NCBI GenBank assembly: GCA_017647065.1
Contig: JAGCLI010000012.1
Location: 1-5,236 of the forward strand
Length of the DNA: 5,236 bases
Origin: Bacteroidales bacterium
GTDB lineage: Bacteria; Bacteroidota; Bacteroidia; Bacteroidales; P3
Direction: 5' to 3'
A program made the translations under genes and the position numbers. The notes beneath the pieces are model-generated. The model was not told the origin of the DNA. It did not search any database and saw nothing but the letters and a program-made list of their open reading frames with translations. Numbering within the stretch: the first letter of the stretch is position 1; the number at the start of each line of letters is the position of its first letter. Of this stretch, positions 1 through 5,236 are shown in pieces.

Positions 1-936
1 CATTGCATCACGTTTTAGTTTGTAAACAATTCTTATACCATCTTTATTACTTTCGTCTTTTATTCTTGATATACCCTCAATTTTCTTTTCTTCTACCAAT
101 GAGGCTTGGCGTTTTATCATATCAGATTTACACACTTGATAAGGCACCGATGTAACTACTATTTGTTCTGCATCGGAATGCTTATCTTGTTCAAAGTGTG
201 CATTTGCTCTAATTACGATATGTCCTCTTCCTGTGTGGAATGCATCTCTTACTCCGTCATATCCGTAGATTATTCCACCTGTTGGAAAATCTGGGGCTTT
301 GATATATTGCATAAGTTCATCAATTGAGATATCTTTATTGTCAATATATGCAATTATTCCATCGATACATTCTGTTAAGTTATGAGGAGCCATATTTGTT
401 GCCATACCTACTGCAATACCATTTGTTCCATTTATCATTAGATATGGTATTTTGTTTGGTAAAACCGTAGGTTCGTCTAAACTATCATCAAAGTTCTTTG
501 TGAAATCTACTGTGTCTTTGTTTATATCTGCCAACATTTCATCGGCAATCTTAGACATTCTTGCCTCGGTGTAACGCATTGCTGCTGGCGGGTCAAGGTC
601 TATTGAACCAAAGTTTCCTTGTCCGTCAATCATTGTATATCTTAAAGACCATTTTTGAGCCATACGCACCATTGCCATATAGACTGAACTATCTCCATGT
701 GGGTGATACTTACCTAAAACCTCTCCTACTATTCTGGCAGATTTTTTATGCTTGCTGTTATAGGTCATTCCCATATCTCCCATCGCATATAAAATACGGC
801 GATGTACTGGTTTCATTCCATCTCTTGCATCTGGTAAAGCACGAGAAACTATAACACTCATCGCATAGTCAATATAGGCTTGCTTCATTTGCGTTTCTAT
901 ATTGACTCTTTGTATCTTTTCGTTTTCTAAGTTCAT
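1..936 (-). CDS. gyrA: DNA gyrase subunit A, N-terminal part (runs off the left edge)
   Basis: GyrA is the DNA breakage-reunion subunit of gyrase (A2B2), which introduces negative supercoils using ATP hydrolysed by GyrB. The visible 312 codons begin [20 protein letters not shown] and stay open to the window edge, about a third of a normal GyrA. Key landmarks match E. coli numbering without gaps: [16 protein letters not shown] (21-36), the quinolone-pocket segment [12 protein letters not shown] (75-86) and the catalytic tyrosine in AAMRYTEAR (Tyr122). [17 protein letters not shown] follows further on. The GQGNFGS and AAMRY motifs favour GyrA over Bacteroidota ParC, which carries different sequence there. 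Position 87 (Asp in E. coli) is Met, and the stretch before the tyrosine reads [12 protein letters not shown] where SIDGDS is usual. The start at 936 fits the family N-terminus. An AGGA lies 10 nt upstream, a weak ribosome-binding candidate. The gene is transcribed divergently from the mutL operon. The C-terminal DNA-wrapping domain is outside the window. Confidence 0.97.
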   Translation of the reverse strand, partial: MNLENEKIQRVNIETQMKQAYIDYAMSVIVSRALPDARDGMKPVHRRILYAMGDMGMTYNSKHKKSARIVGEVLGKYHPHGDSSVYMAMVRMAQKWSLRYTMIDGQGNFGSIDLDPPAAMRYTEARMSKIADEMLADINKDTVDFTKNFDDSLDEPTVLPNKIPYLMINGTNGIAVGMATNMAPHNLTECIDGIIAYIDNKDISIDELMQYIKAPDFPTGGIIYGYDGVRDAFHTGRGHIVIRANAHFEQDKHSDAEQIVVTSVPYQVCKSDMIKRQASLVEEKKIEGISRIKDESNKDGIRIVYKLKRDAM

Positions 937-967
937 ATAGTAAAAATCCTATTTTAATATCAATCTA

Positions 968-997
968 CAAAAATACAAAAAAAAGAAAAAAAACAAA
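968..997 (-). promoter_or_regulatory. Predicted Bacteroidota-type promoter for gyrA
   Basis: On the minus strand TATTTTTG (975 to 968) fits the Bacteroidota -7 consensus TAnnTTTG exactly. A TTTG -33 element (997 to 994) lies 18 nt upstream of it. Transcription would start near 960-963, giving a leader of roughly 25 nt before the gyrA ATG. The -33 box is the core of the nearest 21-bp repeat unit. The motif is short and the region AT-rich, so confidence rests on its position in the only intergenic gap upstream of gyrA. A mapped transcript start would decide it. Confidence 0.55.
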
Positions 998-1074
998 GAA
1001 AAATTTGAAAAAAACAAAGAAAAAAATCAAAAAAGCAAAGAAAAATTTAACAAAAACAAAGAATTTTGCGTTTT
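991..1074. repeat. Four imperfect 21-bp tandem A-rich repeats between divergent promoters
   Basis: CAAAG cores begin at 994, 1015, 1036 and 1057, exactly 21 bp apart. Taking units as 991-1011, 1012-1032, 1033-1053 and 1054-1074, unit 1 differs from unit 2 at three positions and from unit 3 at three. Unit 4 keeps only the first ten or so bases (AAACAAAGAA) and then diverges into the operon promoter. Units 1 and 3 share CAAAGAAAAATTT. A 21-bp period equals two helical turns, so the A-tracts fall on one face of the helix and the segment should be intrinsically curved. A role as shared upstream element, protein-binding array or supercoiling-responsive DNA is inference. Slippage of a low-complexity sequence is the plain alternative. 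Confidence 0.8.
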
Positions 1075-1095
1075 GAATAAGATTGTATATTTTTG
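1065..1095 (+). promoter_or_regulatory. Predicted Bacteroidota-type promoter for the mutL operon
   Basis: TATTTTTG at 1088-1095 matches the -7 consensus TAnnTTTG. A TTTG at 1065-1068 lies 19 nt upstream of it, a normal -33 spacing; a second TTTG at 1072-1075 is too close. Transcription should begin around 1100-1103, leaving a leader of under 20 nt before the ATG at 1119. That leader is A-rich (AAAGAAAATAAA) and has no Shine-Dalgarno sequence, which is usual for Bacteroidota. No other good promoter site is seen between the genes downstream, so this is the likely promoter for all five genes up to 4855. Confidence 0.6.
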
Positions 1096-1118
1096 CAACT
1101 TGATTTAAAGAAAATAAA

Positions 1119-1391
1119 ATGGGATTATTTGAAACAAGAAAGCCAAGAAGATTTGAATATAAGCCAAGATTTTACGATCCTAACAAGGAACAATTGGAAC
1201 AATTAAAGGCTAAGTATGGCGAAATTGAGGGAGAGTCATATAAACGTAGAATTGATTTTAGAAGTGCAATGAAAGAAAAAAAAGAAGATAAAATAGGAAA
1301 GCCTGCTTCTCTTTTTAGAGTGTTTTTAATTGCTACCATAATTACGGGATTGTTATATTTTCTACTCAATTACGTTGAAAAATGGCAATAG
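1119..1391 (+). CDS. Small single-span membrane protein upstream of mutL (conserved Bacteroidota type, unknown function)
   Basis: This 90-aa protein has no function I can assign. The N-terminal two thirds (1-62) are hydrophilic and strongly basic, with an aromatic/basic opening KPRRFEYKPRFYD (8-20), a short helix-prone stretch rich in Glu/Lys/Gln (22-33) and a KEKKEDK cluster (52-58). One hydrophobic segment, LFRVFLIATIITGLLYFLLN (65-84), precedes a very short tail. It is therefore probably a tail-anchored inner-membrane protein with its charged part in the cytoplasm. From memory, small proteins with a similar R/K-F-x-Y-x-P-R-F/Y-Y opening lie directly upstream of mutL in other Bacteroidota, some labelled riboflavin synthase subunit beta; nothing here supports that label. 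The stop codon lies inside mutL (10-bp overlap), which points to translational coupling. The start at 1119 follows the predicted promoter closely and is the first ATG. Confidence 0.85.
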   Translation: MGLFETRKPRRFEYKPRFYDPNKEQLEQLKAKYGEIEGESYKRRIDFRSAMKEKKEDKIGKPASLFRVFLIATIITGLLYFLLNYVEKWQ

Positions 1392-3115
1392 AGGTACTTA
1401 GTGAAATTGTTGCTAATCAGATTGCTGCCGGTGAGGTTGTGAATCGTCCTGCATCGGTAGTAAAAGAATTATTGGAAAACTCTATTGATTCGGGCGCAGA
1501 TGAGATTCTTTTGATTGTAAAAGACGCTGGAAGAACGCTTATTCAAGTTAAGGATAATGGTTGTGGAATGTCAAAAGAAGATGCAAAGAAATGTTTTCTT
1601 CCTCACGCAACAAGCAAAATTAAATCAAGCGAAGACCTTTTGAATCTCACTACAATGGGTTTTAGAGGTGAGGCTTTATCATCAATAGCCTCTATTTCAC
1701 AAATTGAATTGCAAACAAGACGAGAGGAAGATGAATTAGGGACAAAAGTAATTATTGAGGGAGGAATTGTAAAGGAGGTTTGTGATGTTTCTTGTCCTAA
1801 GGGAACAAATATTTTTGTTAAGAACATATTTTTTAACACTCCTGCAAGAAGAAATTTCTTGAAAAGCGATAGCGTAGAGTTTTCTCACATAAACGAAGAG
1901 TTTATAAGAGTGGCCTTAGTTAATACGGAGGTTAGTTTTATCTTGTATCACAATGAGCAAATGCAATATCGCTTAGAGCAAGGTAATCAAAAACGCAGAA
2001 TAATAGATATTTTCGGTTCAAATCTTAAAGAAAAACTTCTACCAATAGAAGAAAACATAGAGGTAGTTAAGGTAAAGGGATTTGTATGTAAAGCGGAGTT
2101 ATGTAAAAAGACTAAAAACCAACAATACTTCTTTGTTAATGGGCGATTTATGCGAAATAATTATTTTGCAAACGCAATAGAAAGGGCTTATTCTAATTTG
2201 ATTGCAGAAAAGACTTACCCTATATTTTTTATAGAATTGGAGGTTAATCCAAGAAATATTGATGTTAATATTCACCCTACAAAAACGGAAATAAAATTTC
2301 TTGATGATAAACTAATATATGCAATACTTCACGCTGCAACTAAAAGAAGTATAGGACAATTCTCTCTTGCTAATGAATTAGATTTTACGGCTAAACCATT
2401 AGATATTCCACCTATAAGTGCAAGTCCGTCAATACCAAAAGCACCAAGTGTTAATTTTAATTCGAGTTTTAATCCTTTTGAATCAACCCCACAAATAAAA
2501 TCATATAAAGAGGTAGAGCAAATAGTACTTCCTTTGAATCTAACCGAAACTCAAACTCCTAATAAAACACTTGTTTTTCAACTTGCAAACAAATATATAG
2601 TTAGTCAATCAAAAGATAGTTTTACTTTTGTTGATCAAAGTCGTGCTTCGGAAAAAATAATCTATGAAAAATTACTTCAAAACAGCGCCTCGGCAGTTGA
2701 ATCGCAACGTTTGCTAACTCCATATCCTCATAATTTTTCACCACAAGTTAATTGTCAAATTCCCGACTTTACCCCTATTTTACGTCAATATGGAATTGAA
2801 ATAGAATATGATGTAAAAGAAAAACAATTTCTTATTCTTTCAAAACCACTTTCTCAAAACATAGATGAATGTATTGATTTTATAGAGGAAATAATTTCCT
2901 CTCCGTATCAAGAAGAATATGAGGGGGAAAAACAAGAGGCAAAGGCAATGCGTTTATCTAAAAAATTGAAAATAAAATATGGCGAAAAATTATCGGATTA
3001 TCAAATGCAAACTATTCTTTCGCAACTTTATTGTCTTCCAAATTGTCAAATAACTGCCGATGGACAAAAAATAATTCATAAACTTACAATACAAGATATA
3101 GAAAATCAGTTTTAA
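1382..3115 (+). CDS. mutL: DNA mismatch repair protein MutL
   Basis: MutL is the ATP-driven dimeric matchmaker that links MutS mismatch recognition to strand incision and removal. The 577-aa product has a clear GHKL ATPase domain: VANQIAAGEVVNRPASVVKE (10-29) with the catalytic Glu at 29 and Mg-binding Asn33, DNGCGM (58-63), HATSKI (75-80), GFRGEALSSIA (93-103) and GTKV (121-124). The transducer domain follows, with FFVNGRFMRNN and DVNIHPTKTEIKF (from 294; Lys301 corresponds to the ATP-contacting Lys307 of E. coli). A Pro/Ser-rich linker runs from about 335 to 385. The C-terminal dimerisation domain is present, but its nuclease motifs are altered: DQSRASEKIIYE (418-429) in place of DQHA(x)2E(x)4E, AMR (522-524) in place of ACR, and no CPHGRP near the end (ITADGQ, 557-562). 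It is somewhat shorter than the 600-plus residues of many MutL proteins, mainly in the linker. The ATG at 1382 is right because the family motif begins within ten residues. Confidence 0.97.
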   Translation: MAIEVLSEIVANQIAAGEVVNRPASVVKELLENSIDSGADEILLIVKDAGRTLIQVKDNGCGMSKEDAKKCFLPHATSKIKSSEDLLNLTTMGFRGEALSSIASISQIELQTRREEDELGTKVIIEGGIVKEVCDVSCPKGTNIFVKNIFFNTPARRNFLKSDSVEFSHINEEFIRVALVNTEVSFILYHNEQMQYRLEQGNQKRRIIDIFGSNLKEKLLPIEENIEVVKVKGFVCKAELCKKTKNQQYFFVNGRFMRNNYFANAIERAYSNLIAEKTYPIFFIELEVNPRNIDVNIHPTKTEIKFLDDKLIYAILHAATKRSIGQFSLANELDFTAKPLDIPPISASPSIPKAPSVNFNSSFNPFESTPQIKSYKEVEQIVLPLNLTETQTPNKTLVFQLANKYIVSQSKDSFTFVDQSRASEKIIYEKLLQNSASAVESQRLLTPYPHNFSPQVNCQIPDFTPILRQYGIEIEYDVKEKQFLILSKPLSQNIDECIDFIEEIISSPYQEEYEGEKQEAKAMRLSKKLKIKYGEKLSDYQMQTILSQLYCLPNCQITADGQKIIHKLTIQDIENQF

Positions 3116-3142
3116 AAAAGTAATAAAGAAAATAACAAAACT

Positions 3143-3844
3143 ATGTATCAACAATATTCACCACCGAAATTTAATATTCTTCCACCTGTTTGTAAGAATC
3201 TTTTAATAATTAACGTTATTGCATTCCTTGCAACCTACGTTTTTAGAATGAGAGGGATTGATTTAAGTGATATTTTTGGCCTACATTTCTTCGCCTCAGA
3301 TAATCATTACTTTTGGCAATATATCACATACGCCTTTTTTCATGATAATTTTTCACATTTATTTTTTAATCTCTTTGCAGTATGGATGTTTGGCTATACT
3401 TTGGAGAATATTTGGGGACAAAAAAGATTTATTATCTTTTGTTTAGTATCTTGTCTTGGTGCAGCCTTGGCTCAACAGATAACTTACTATTTCATGTACT
3501 CTGATTTAGTAAATGGAGTTTATAGTGGAGTAAATATTGGTAATGGAATAACAATTTCAACCTCTGAATTTTTAAATAATCTCAATACAATAGGTGCCTC
3601 GGGTGTTGTTTTTGGTTTACTTGCCGCTTTTGGAGCAATGTTTCCTAATTCAACAATTTATTTATACTTTTTTATACCGTTAAAAACTAAATGGTTTGTA
3701 ATAGGATACATTGTTTTAGAACTCCTTAACGGTATTTCTACAACCTCTGATGGCGTTGCACACTTTGCACACTTAGGAGGAGCGGTAGCAGGTTTGATTT
3801 TGCTTTGGTTTTGGAAAAGACAAAGGGACGAATATAGGTATTAA
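3143..3844 (+). CDS. Rhomboid family intramembrane serine protease
   Basis: Rhomboids cleave transmembrane substrates within the membrane using a Ser-His dyad. This 233-aa protein has the full active-site set: HDNFSHLFFN with His72 and Asn76 (oxyanion side, second helix), GASG with the nucleophile Ser153 (fourth helix), and AHFAHLGG with catalytic His210 (sixth helix). Approximate membrane segments are 18-35, 69-88, 94-118, 148-166, 179-195 and 205-224, the basic six-helix bacterial form with no extra domain. The first loop carries the usual W-Q-Y-I-T-Y-x-F-x-H stretch (58-67). The third and fourth helices are joined by a loop of nearly 30 residues rich in Gly, Asn and Ser (about 119-147). 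The tail WKRQRDEYRY is basic and presumably cytoplasmic. The gene starts 27 bp after mutL behind an A-rich leader (AAAGAAAATAAC) with no Shine-Dalgarno sequence. Its substrate cannot be inferred; rhomboid genes near mutL are, from memory, common in Bacteroidota. Confidence 0.95.
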   Translation: MYQQYSPPKFNILPPVCKNLLIINVIAFLATYVFRMRGIDLSDIFGLHFFASDNHYFWQYITYAFFHDNFSHLFFNLFAVWMFGYTLENIWGQKRFIIFCLVSCLGAALAQQITYYFMYSDLVNGVYSGVNIGNGITISTSEFLNNLNTIGASGVVFGLLAAFGAMFPNSTIYLYFFIPLKTKWFVIGYIVLELLNGISTTSDGVAHFAHLGGAVAGLILLWFWKRQRDEYRY

Positions 3845-4690
3845 ATGAGCGAAAATAAAGAAAAAAAAGACCAATTCGTAATAGCGTATCTAAATAATTT
3901 AGATTACACCGATTCTTGCATTGAACATGCTTTGCAAATAGCTAAGATATTAAATAAAGGTTTAATTCTTTTACATATTTACGACCCTTTAGTAACAGAA
4001 ATAGGTGTAGATGAGGCGGAAAGTAAATTAAAAGAACTAAATTCCAAAATAACTGACTCTCAACTCCATTCTTATATTTCTTTAAAGGGTAACTCAAAAG
4101 AAATAATTGGCAAATTAGGACAACTACTCAATGCGGTTGTATTGGTTACTTCTTGTAATCCTGAACAAACTCAAAAGAATAAAGCCGATAATCCTACGGT
4201 GCTTTTAAAGAATATGGAAAATTCAAGAACGGCTTACCTAATTTGCAATCAAAAACAATGTGTTGTGAATTATGAAAAGGTGCTTTTGACTCTTAACAAC
4301 GCAAGAGAAAGCAAGGAAAAAACCCTTTGGGCTTCGTATTTTGCGAGATTTTTTGGTAGTGAAATCACTTTGTTTTATCATACTTATAAAGATGCTTTTT
4401 ATCAAAAGCAATTAAATCTTAATCTTGCATTTGCGAGAAAAATGCTTGGACAATTCAATATTATTCCTTCAAATCATAAGAGTGAAGATAGAAAAAAACT
4501 ATTGGATTTACAGGCTTTGGACTATGCAGATAAGGAAAACTATGGCGTAATTATATGTCAAACAACAAAGAATAAAAGTTTCTTTGATTTAATTAAAGGT
4601 TTAGAAGAAGTAAAGGTGCTTAAAAAATTAAAAGACAAGCCTATACTATTTCTTAATCCAAGAGATGATTTATTTGTTTTATGCGAATAG
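3845..4690 (+). CDS. Tandem universal stress protein (UspA-like) domain protein
   Basis: The 281-aa soluble protein appears to contain two UspA-type alpha/beta domains. The first (about 10-137) opens with a strand QFVIAYLNNLD, a helix DSCIEHALQIAKILNKG and a second strand LILLHIYDPL, the normal start of a Usp fold. The second (about 142-276) begins YEKVLLTLNNARESKEKTLW and continues with a helix and SEITLFYHTYKD, and ends with strand ILFLNP. Neither domain shows the G-x2-G-x9-G-(S/T) nucleotide-binding loop at the expected place: the first has VLVTSCNPEQTQKNKADNPT, the second VIICQTTKNKSFF. It is therefore more likely an ATP-independent Usp, and its exact role is unknown. The start codon directly abuts the rhomboid stop codon (TAAATG), so translation is probably coupled. 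The assignment rests on fold pattern and length rather than a strong motif, so an unrelated Rossmann-like protein remains possible. Confidence 0.72.
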   Translation: MSENKEKKDQFVIAYLNNLDYTDSCIEHALQIAKILNKGLILLHIYDPLVTEIGVDEAESKLKELNSKITDSQLHSYISLKGNSKEIIGKLGQLLNAVVLVTSCNPEQTQKNKADNPTVLLKNMENSRTAYLICNQKQCVVNYEKVLLTLNNARESKEKTLWASYFARFFGSEITLFYHTYKDAFYQKQLNLNLAFARKMLGQFNIIPSNHKSEDRKKLLDLQALDYADKENYGVIICQTTKNKSFFDLIKGLEEVKVLKKLKDKPILFLNPRDDLFVLCE

Positions 4691-4693
4691 ATT

Positions 4694-4855
4694 ATGTTGA
4701 ACTTAATAATTTTTTTAATTCTTATTTATCTTGTTTTTCGTGTCTTGACAAAAGTCATAATACCACGTTACACTCTAAGAAATATAAAAAAATACCAAGA
4801 AAAGTTTAAGAAAGAAAATCCTCATATTTTTAAAAAAGAAGACGAGAAAAAATAA
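4694..4855 (+). CDS. Small single-span membrane protein, 53 aa (possibly DUF4834-like)
   Basis: A short frame starts with ATG three bases after the preceding stop codon. It encodes MLNLIIFLILIYLVFRVLTK followed by a basic, lysine-rich tail that ends KKEDEKK. The first 17 or so residues form one hydrophobic helix. The rest (18-53) is strongly charged and should lie in the cytoplasm, with a short helix around IKKYQEKFKK. The shape, an N-terminal membrane helix, then a basic R/K-x-x-P-R-Y segment and an amphipathic tail, recalls the small Bacteroidota family DUF4834, though this is from memory and the protein is short for it. Its reality is supported by the 3-bp gap, same strand, membrane-protein composition and the terminator that begins inside its last codons. 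Function is unknown. Confidence 0.68.
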   Translation: MLNLIIFLILIYLVFRVLTKVIIPRYTLRNIKKYQEKFKKENPHIFKKEDEKK

Positions 4856-4868
4856 ATTTTCTCGTCTT
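4839..4868. terminator. Bidirectional intrinsic terminator between convergent genes
   Basis: AAGACGAGAAAA (4839-4850) and TTTTCTCGTCTT (4857-4868) form a perfect 12-bp stem around the 6-base loop AATAAA. On the plus strand the stem is followed by TCTTTC, and on the minus strand by CTTTTTTAAAAA, so it can end the mutL operon and the convergent glucan phosphorylase gene alike. The stop codon (TAA, 4853-4855) of the 53-aa gene lies in the loop, so the left arm codes for its last residues. The stem has few G-C pairs (five of twelve), typical of an AT-rich genome. Confidence 0.8.
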
Positions 4869-4883
4869 TCTTTATCTTAGAAT

Positions 4884-5236
4884 TTATATCCATTTGACTA
4901 ATGGTAATTCCATACGATTTTGCATCAATGGGTGTTTAGGATAAATCCTAAAAGCAAAGTTATGTACCCCTGCCCTACTTGTTTTGATTCTTATTTCATA
5001 ATCTGCTCGTTTGTTTGAGGCGGAAATCAATTCAAAAGGTGCAATAAGAGTATAATCATTTATTTGATTATTTTCTTTATCTGCAATAATCATTTCAATT
5101 CCTATGTGTTCCGAAGATATTTCTCCAAGGAATAAACTAATCTTTGCAGTGAATATATCATTTAATTCAATATTGGAGTTTTCTATATCGGGAAGTTGCA
5201 AATCAATTAGTTCAATGTTATTCCATAAACGAGTGA
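4884..5236 (-). CDS. C-terminal end of a probable alpha-glucan (glycogen) phosphorylase, runs off the right edge
   Basis: About 117 residues are visible, open from the window edge to a TAA at 4886-4884. They read TRLWNNIELIDLQLPDIENS at the start and FAFRIYPKHPLMQNRMELPL then VKWI at the end. The segment looks like a beta-sandwich: alternating strands such as AKISLFLGEI, IGIEMIIAD, YTLIAPFELIS and YEIRIKTSRAGVHNFAFRI. The ending (aromatic/Arg, YPKHPL, basic, LVKWI) resembles the C-terminal extension of Bacteroidota GT35 phosphorylases of the DUF3417 type, which release glucose-1-phosphate from glycogen or maltodextrin. The catalytic domain and pyridoxal-phosphate lysine are outside the window, so the call rests on tail similarity recalled from that family. 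A start inside the window, such as the TTG at 5201, is unlikely because the frame is open upstream and its residues continue the same pattern. It converges on the mutL operon and shares its terminator. Confidence 0.7.
   Translation of the reverse strand, partial: TRLWNNIELIDLQLPDIENSNIELNDIFTAKISLFLGEISSEHIGIEMIIADKENNQINDYTLIAPFELISASNKRADYEIRIKTSRAGVHNFAFRIYPKHPLMQNRMELPLVKWI

Noticed and set aside
106..854. Plus-strand open frames at 106-327 and 561-854
   Set aside because: They lie opposite the strongly conserved gyrA coding sequence and encode Cys/Tyr/His-rich products with no recognisable pattern.
991..1074. CRISPR array or phage attachment site for the 21-bp units
   Set aside because: Units are directly adjacent with no spacers, low in complexity, and no cas gene or integrase is present.
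1119..1391. Riboflavin synthase beta subunit as the identity of the small gene upstream of mutL
   Set aside because: The protein is far too short, ends in a membrane helix and has no lumazine synthase motif. The label looks like a propagated database error.
1172..1839. Minus-strand open frames at 1172-1369 and 1603-1839
   Set aside because: Both are antisense to the small membrane protein gene and to the MutL ATPase domain, whose motifs fix the real frame.
2623..2630. TACTTTTG, a TAnnTTTG match inside mutL (and another at 3308-3315 in the rhomboid gene)
   Set aside because: Both are inside coding sequence, and the motif is expected often by chance in AT-rich DNA. I found no reason to call internal promoters.
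4884..5201. A complete 105-aa protein starting at the TTG at 5201
   Set aside because: The frame is open to the window edge, the upstream residues (TRLWNNIELID) continue the same protein pattern, and the whole looks like a C-terminal domain.

Overview
This AT-rich window looks like a chromosomal fragment from a member of the Bacteroidota, probably Bacteroidales-like. The evidence is: protein types (a GyrA with a Bacteroidota-like breakage-reunion core, a MutL of the degenerate-nuclease type, and the C-terminal tail of a Bacteroidota-style alpha-glucan phosphorylase); two sites matching the Bacteroidota promoter pattern (TTTG, then TAnnTTTG); and A-rich translation starts without clear Shine-Dalgarno sequences. 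No mobile element, CRISPR array, tRNA or rRNA gene was seen.

Layout. Positions 1-936 (minus strand) hold the first 312 codons of gyrA, which runs off the left edge. Positions 937-1118 are a divergent intergenic region with one promoter facing each way. Between them lie four A-rich units whose CAAAG cores recur exactly every 21 bp. Positions 1119-4855 (plus strand) form a tightly packed five-gene run: a 90-aa single-span membrane protein, mutL (overlapping it by 10 bp), a rhomboid intramembrane protease (27 bp later), a tandem universal-stress-protein-like gene (start codon directly after the rhomboid stop codon), and a 53-aa single-span membrane protein (3 bp later). A perfect 12-bp hairpin follows, and the last stop codon of the operon sits in its loop. 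Positions 4884-5236 (minus strand) hold the C-terminal end of a convergent gene, probably glycogen/alpha-glucan phosphorylase, which runs off the right edge.

How the genes relate. GyrA supplies the DNA-cleaving subunit of gyrase and MutL is the mismatch-repair matchmaker, so two DNA-maintenance genes share one divergent control region. The other operon members are membrane-associated or stress-related and have no obvious mechanistic tie to repair. The packing nevertheless implies co-transcription and some translational coupling. Nothing here is clearly a new system. The most notable points are the 21-bp periodic A-rich array between the divergent promoters, the degraded metal-site motifs of MutL, and the hairpin that overlaps a stop codon.
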